DNA from: Desulfarculus sp.
GTDB lineage: Bacteria > Desulfobacterota > Desulfarculia > Desulfarculales > Desulfarculaceae
DNA length: 8,890 bases
Direction: 5' to 3'
NCBI GenBank assembly: GCA_020216805.1
Contig: JAIWNN010000150.1
Location: 1 to 8,890 of the forward strand
Shown piece after piece: positions 6,941 through 8,890 of this stretch (the stretch's first letter is position 1; each line of letters begins with the position of its first letter). The notes below the pieces were generated by a model. The model was not told the DNA's origin. It searched no databases and was given only the letters and a program-made list of their open reading frames with translations. The translations under genes were made by a program, and so were the position numbers.

Positions 6941-7182
6941 GACTCGCTTGGCTATGTTGGGGTTTTGGCTGGCAGTAAGGGCGGTTGGAGCAAGCCCATC
7001 GACCGGCCGTCCGGCTCGGTCCGCCCTGTTGGCTGACTCATTTGGAAATGCGAGGCTAGCTGGATCCTAAACTCGTTGGGGGAGGGTTGCACGCCGCCGG
7101 GAACATCCGGACCCTGCCGCCCCCGATTGAACCCCGTGGGGCTCAAGGGCTTGCGAAGGCTGTTATGCTGGGAGCGTTTCGC
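6941..7182 (-). other. Rho leader / coaE-rho intergenic region
   Basis: This 242-nt stretch holds no credible gene. A near-perfect hairpin (7127-7146: TTGA-A-CCCC / GGGG-C-TCAA on the plus strand, one A·C mismatch) lies about 37 nt after the coaE stop, with no U-tract. A less GC-rich patch occupies about 7031-7080. I see no convincing sigma-70 promoter. In other bacteria rho is autoregulated through its leader, and a leader of this size would allow that, but the sequence does not show it directly. Confidence 0.45.
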
Positions 7183-7803
7183 TTACCGGCTGGAGGCAGC
7201 GCCGGCCAGGGCGCACAGCCCGGCCCAGACGGCCCTTACCTGGCTGTGAGTGTCTGTTATGGCGCCGGAATTGTCAACCACAAATTGGGCCAACCCCCGC
7301 TTTTGTTCGATGTCCATCTGGGCCGCCAGCGCCGCCTCGGCCTGTTCACGGGTCACGCCGTCGCGTTTCATCAGCCGCTCGATCTGCACCGCGCGCGGAA
7401 CATAGACCAGCACCACCGCCGCGAAACGTCCGGCCCACCCCGCCTCGAAGAGCAGGGGCACGTCCACCAGCACCACGCCCTCGGGATCGGCCGCCCGCCA
7501 GTGGGCCAGCTCCCGCGCCAGCAACTCCCCCACCCGGGGATGCACGATGGCGTCGAGCCGCGCCCGGGCTTGAGGGTCGCTGAAGATCATTTCCCGCAAC
7601 CGCCGGCGGTCCAACCCGCCGTCCGGGCCCAGCACCCCGGGGCCGAAGGCGGCCACGATCTCGGCCAGACCCTGGCCGCCCGGCTCCACCGCCTGGCGCG
7701 CGAGCAGGTCGGTGTCCACCAGGTGCGCGCCCAAGGTCACGAACATCGCGGCCACGGTGGACTTGCCGCTGGCGATCCCCCCGGTGAGCCCCACCTCAAG
7801 CAC
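7183..7803 (-). CDS. coaE: Dephospho-CoA kinase
   Basis: CoaE phosphorylates the 3'-hydroxyl of the ribose in dephospho-CoA with ATP, the last step of coenzyme A synthesis, in the cytoplasm. The 206-residue length is typical. Visible are the P-loop GLTGGIASGKST at 5-16, the acidic DTD at 30-32, IVHPRV at 86-91, DVPLLFEAG at 114-122 and the lid/adenine region MKRDGVTREQAEAALAAQM at 145-163. The start is a GTG at 7803, chosen because the family begins just before this P-loop and GGAGGAGGG stands a few bases upstream. It overlaps the end of the pseudouridine synthase gene by 8 nt, so translation of the two is probably coupled. Confidence 0.97.
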   Translation of the reverse strand: MLEVGLTGGIASGKSTVAAMFVTLGAHLVDTDLLARQAVEPGGQGLAEIVAAFGPGVLGPDGGLDRRRLREMIFSDPQARARLDAIVHPRVGELLARELAHWRAADPEGVVLVDVPLLFEAGWAGRFAAVVLVYVPRAVQIERLMKRDGVTREQAEAALAAQMDIEQKRGLAQFVVDNSGAITDTHSQVRAVWAGLCALAGAASSR

Positions 7804-8812
7804 CGCGACCCTCCTCCCCCGCCGCCAGGGCGTGCAGCACCGCCCGGAAGTCCGGCGGCAGCGGGGCCAACACCGCCACCTCGCCCCCGGTCACCGGATG
7901 GCGAAAGGCCAGGCGCAGGGCGTGCAGCATCTGGCGTCCCGCCGCCTTGAGCTCCCGCCCGGCCTCGCCCGGCGGCCGCTTGCGTCCCCGGCGGCCGCCG
8001 TAGACCGCATCACCCAACACCGGCCAGCCGGCCTCGGCCAGGTGGACCCGGATCTGGTGGGTGCGGCCGGTGGCGATGGTCACCCGCAGCAGACTCACCT
8101 CGGCCGCGGCGAAGTGGCGCACCATCTGCCAGCGGGTGAGCGCGGGCTTGGTCTGGCGGCCCTGGCTGGACATCCGCTTGCGGTCCACCGGGTGGCGGCC
8201 GATGCCGGCGTTGATCTCGCCGCTTTTTGGCGGCCGGCCCCAGACCAGGGCCAGGTATTCCTTTTGCACCCGGCCAGCGGCAAAGGCCGCCACCAGGCCG
8301 CGGTGGGCGCGGTCGTCCTTGGCCGCCACCAGGGCCCCGGAGGTGTCCATGTCCAGGCGGTGGACGATCCCCGGCCGCAGCACCCCGCCCACCCCGGCCA
8401 GATCCCCGCAATGGTGCAGCAAACCATGCACCAAGGTGCCGGTCTCGTGCCCGGCCGCCGGATGGACCACCACCCCCGGGGCCTTGTTGACTACGATCAG
8501 ATGGGGATCCTCGTAGAGCACCGCCAGATCCATGGCCTCCGGCCGCAGCTCCAGGGGCTGGGGCGGGGGGAGCCGCAGGCTCAAGATCTCGCCGCCCTGG
8601 AGCCGGGCGCTGGCCTTGGCCGGTTGGCCCGCCAGGCTCAGGCGGCCCTGCCCCAGCAGACGCTGGACCTGGGCCCGGCTCAGGCGCGGGGCGAACAGCT
8701 CGGCCGCCACTTGGTCCAGGCGACGGCCGGCGGCCTGGGGCGGCGTCAGGCGCTCCAGCAGCTCCTCCCCGGCCGGGGGGTCGGGCGGATTTTGGCGCGG
8801 CGGCTGGGGCAT
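7796..8812 (-). CDS. rluD: RluD-type 23S rRNA pseudouridine synthase
   Basis: The enzyme converts uridine to pseudouridine in large-subunit rRNA; RluD itself acts on helix 69. With the ATG at 8812 it has 338 residues: a Pro-rich start, an S4 RNA-binding domain at about 25-80 (RLDQVAAELF, LSRAQVQRLL), then the RluA-family catalytic domain with VVNKAPGVVVHP at 107-118, the active-site motif HRLDMDTSG at 151-159 (Asp154 is the expected nucleophile), QKEYLALVWG at 183-192 and GRTHQIRVHL at 249-258. GAGG stands 11 nt before the ATG. The frame stays open to the right edge, but the upstream codons are low-complexity and offer only TTG at 8884. RluC is a less likely assignment; the exact target uridines cannot be read from the sequence. 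Confidence 0.93.
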   Translation of the reverse strand: MPQPPRQNPPDPPAGEELLERLTPPQAAGRRLDQVAAELFAPRLSRAQVQRLLGQGRLSLAGQPAKASARLQGGEILSLRLPPPQPLELRPEAMDLAVLYEDPHLIVVNKAPGVVVHPAAGHETGTLVHGLLHHCGDLAGVGGVLRPGIVHRLDMDTSGALVAAKDDRAHRGLVAAFAAGRVQKEYLALVWGRPPKSGEINAGIGRHPVDRKRMSSQGRQTKPALTRWQMVRHFAAAEVSLLRVTIATGRTHQIRVHLAEAGWPVLGDAVYGGRRGRKRPPGEAGRELKAAGRQMLHALRLAFRHPVTGGEVAVLAPLPPDFRAVLHALAAGEEGRGA

Positions 8813-8890
8813 GGACGGAGAACCTCGCTGGGCGCGGGCGCGCGGCTTGGCATGCGTTTTTGCACGCGCGCAGCGCGCTGGCAAAAAGCC
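8813..8890 (-). other. Region upstream of rluD with an AT-flanked dyad
   Basis: TTTTTGC (8857-8863) and GCAAAAA (8881-8887) are perfect inverted arms around a 17-nt GC-only alternating core that can itself pair. On the minus strand the order is T-run, core, A-run, the reverse of a bidirectional terminator, so an operator, promoter-proximal structure or incidental palindrome fits better. The region is cut by the window edge. Confidence 0.35.

Noticed and set aside
7087..7950. 287-codon plus-strand ORF opposite coaE
   Set aside because: Pro/His/Gln-rich antisense shadow of coaE and the end of rluD.
8813..8884. TTG-started 24-residue extension of rluD
   Set aside because: Low-complexity basic codons with no conservation expected; ATG at 8812 gives a normal RluD length.

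Overview
The window is a GC-rich bacterial chromosomal segment, with G or C at most third codon positions. All nine recognisable genes lie on the minus strand. In transcription order (right to left) they are: RluD-type pseudouridine synthase, coaE, rho, rpmE, a DUF1385 membrane protein (yqhQ-like), prfA, prmC, tyrS, and a broken psiE-like membrane protein gene. The coaE/rho/rpmE/DUF1385/prfA/prmC order, a C+ (four-Cys) ribosomal protein L31 and the high GC fit a deltaproteobacterium in the broad sense (Desulfobacterota, perhaps near Desulfarculales). That placement is from memory and is not proven by the sequence.

Region by region. 7796-8812 and 7183-7803: rRNA pseudouridylation and the last step of CoA synthesis, with the two genes overlapping by 8 nt. 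6941-7182: a 242-nt rho leader. 5603-6940: rho, followed by a large GC-rich hairpin that may be its terminator (5531-5591). 5403-5430: a fair sigma-70-like promoter for rpmE. 5084-5365 rpmE, 4118-5062 DUF1385, 2919-4004 prfA and 2035-2910 prmC form one likely transcription unit. An internal candidate promoter with a perfect -10 box sits just before prfA. 1645-2034: the one accessory-looking stretch between intact genes. It holds a tyrS promoter, a fragment resembling a widespread dispersed intergenic repeat, and a perfect 23-bp inverted repeat. 403-1644: tyrS. 93-367: the psiE-like gene, which loses family similarity after residue 92. From there to base 1 the DNA looks like the end of an insertion sequence, with the start of its first ORF.

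Together the genes serve translation and transcription termination. PrmC methylates the GGQ glutamine of RF1, which is encoded immediately upstream. Rho ends transcripts, L31 and RluD act on the ribosome, TyrRS charges tRNA, and CoaE supplies CoA. The only conserved gene without a known function is the DUF1385 membrane protein embedded among them. I do not see a new defence system, CRISPR array or biosynthetic cluster. The most interesting points are the IS-like junction inside psiE, the repeat-rich prmC-tyrS gap, and the DUF1385 gene in its conserved context.
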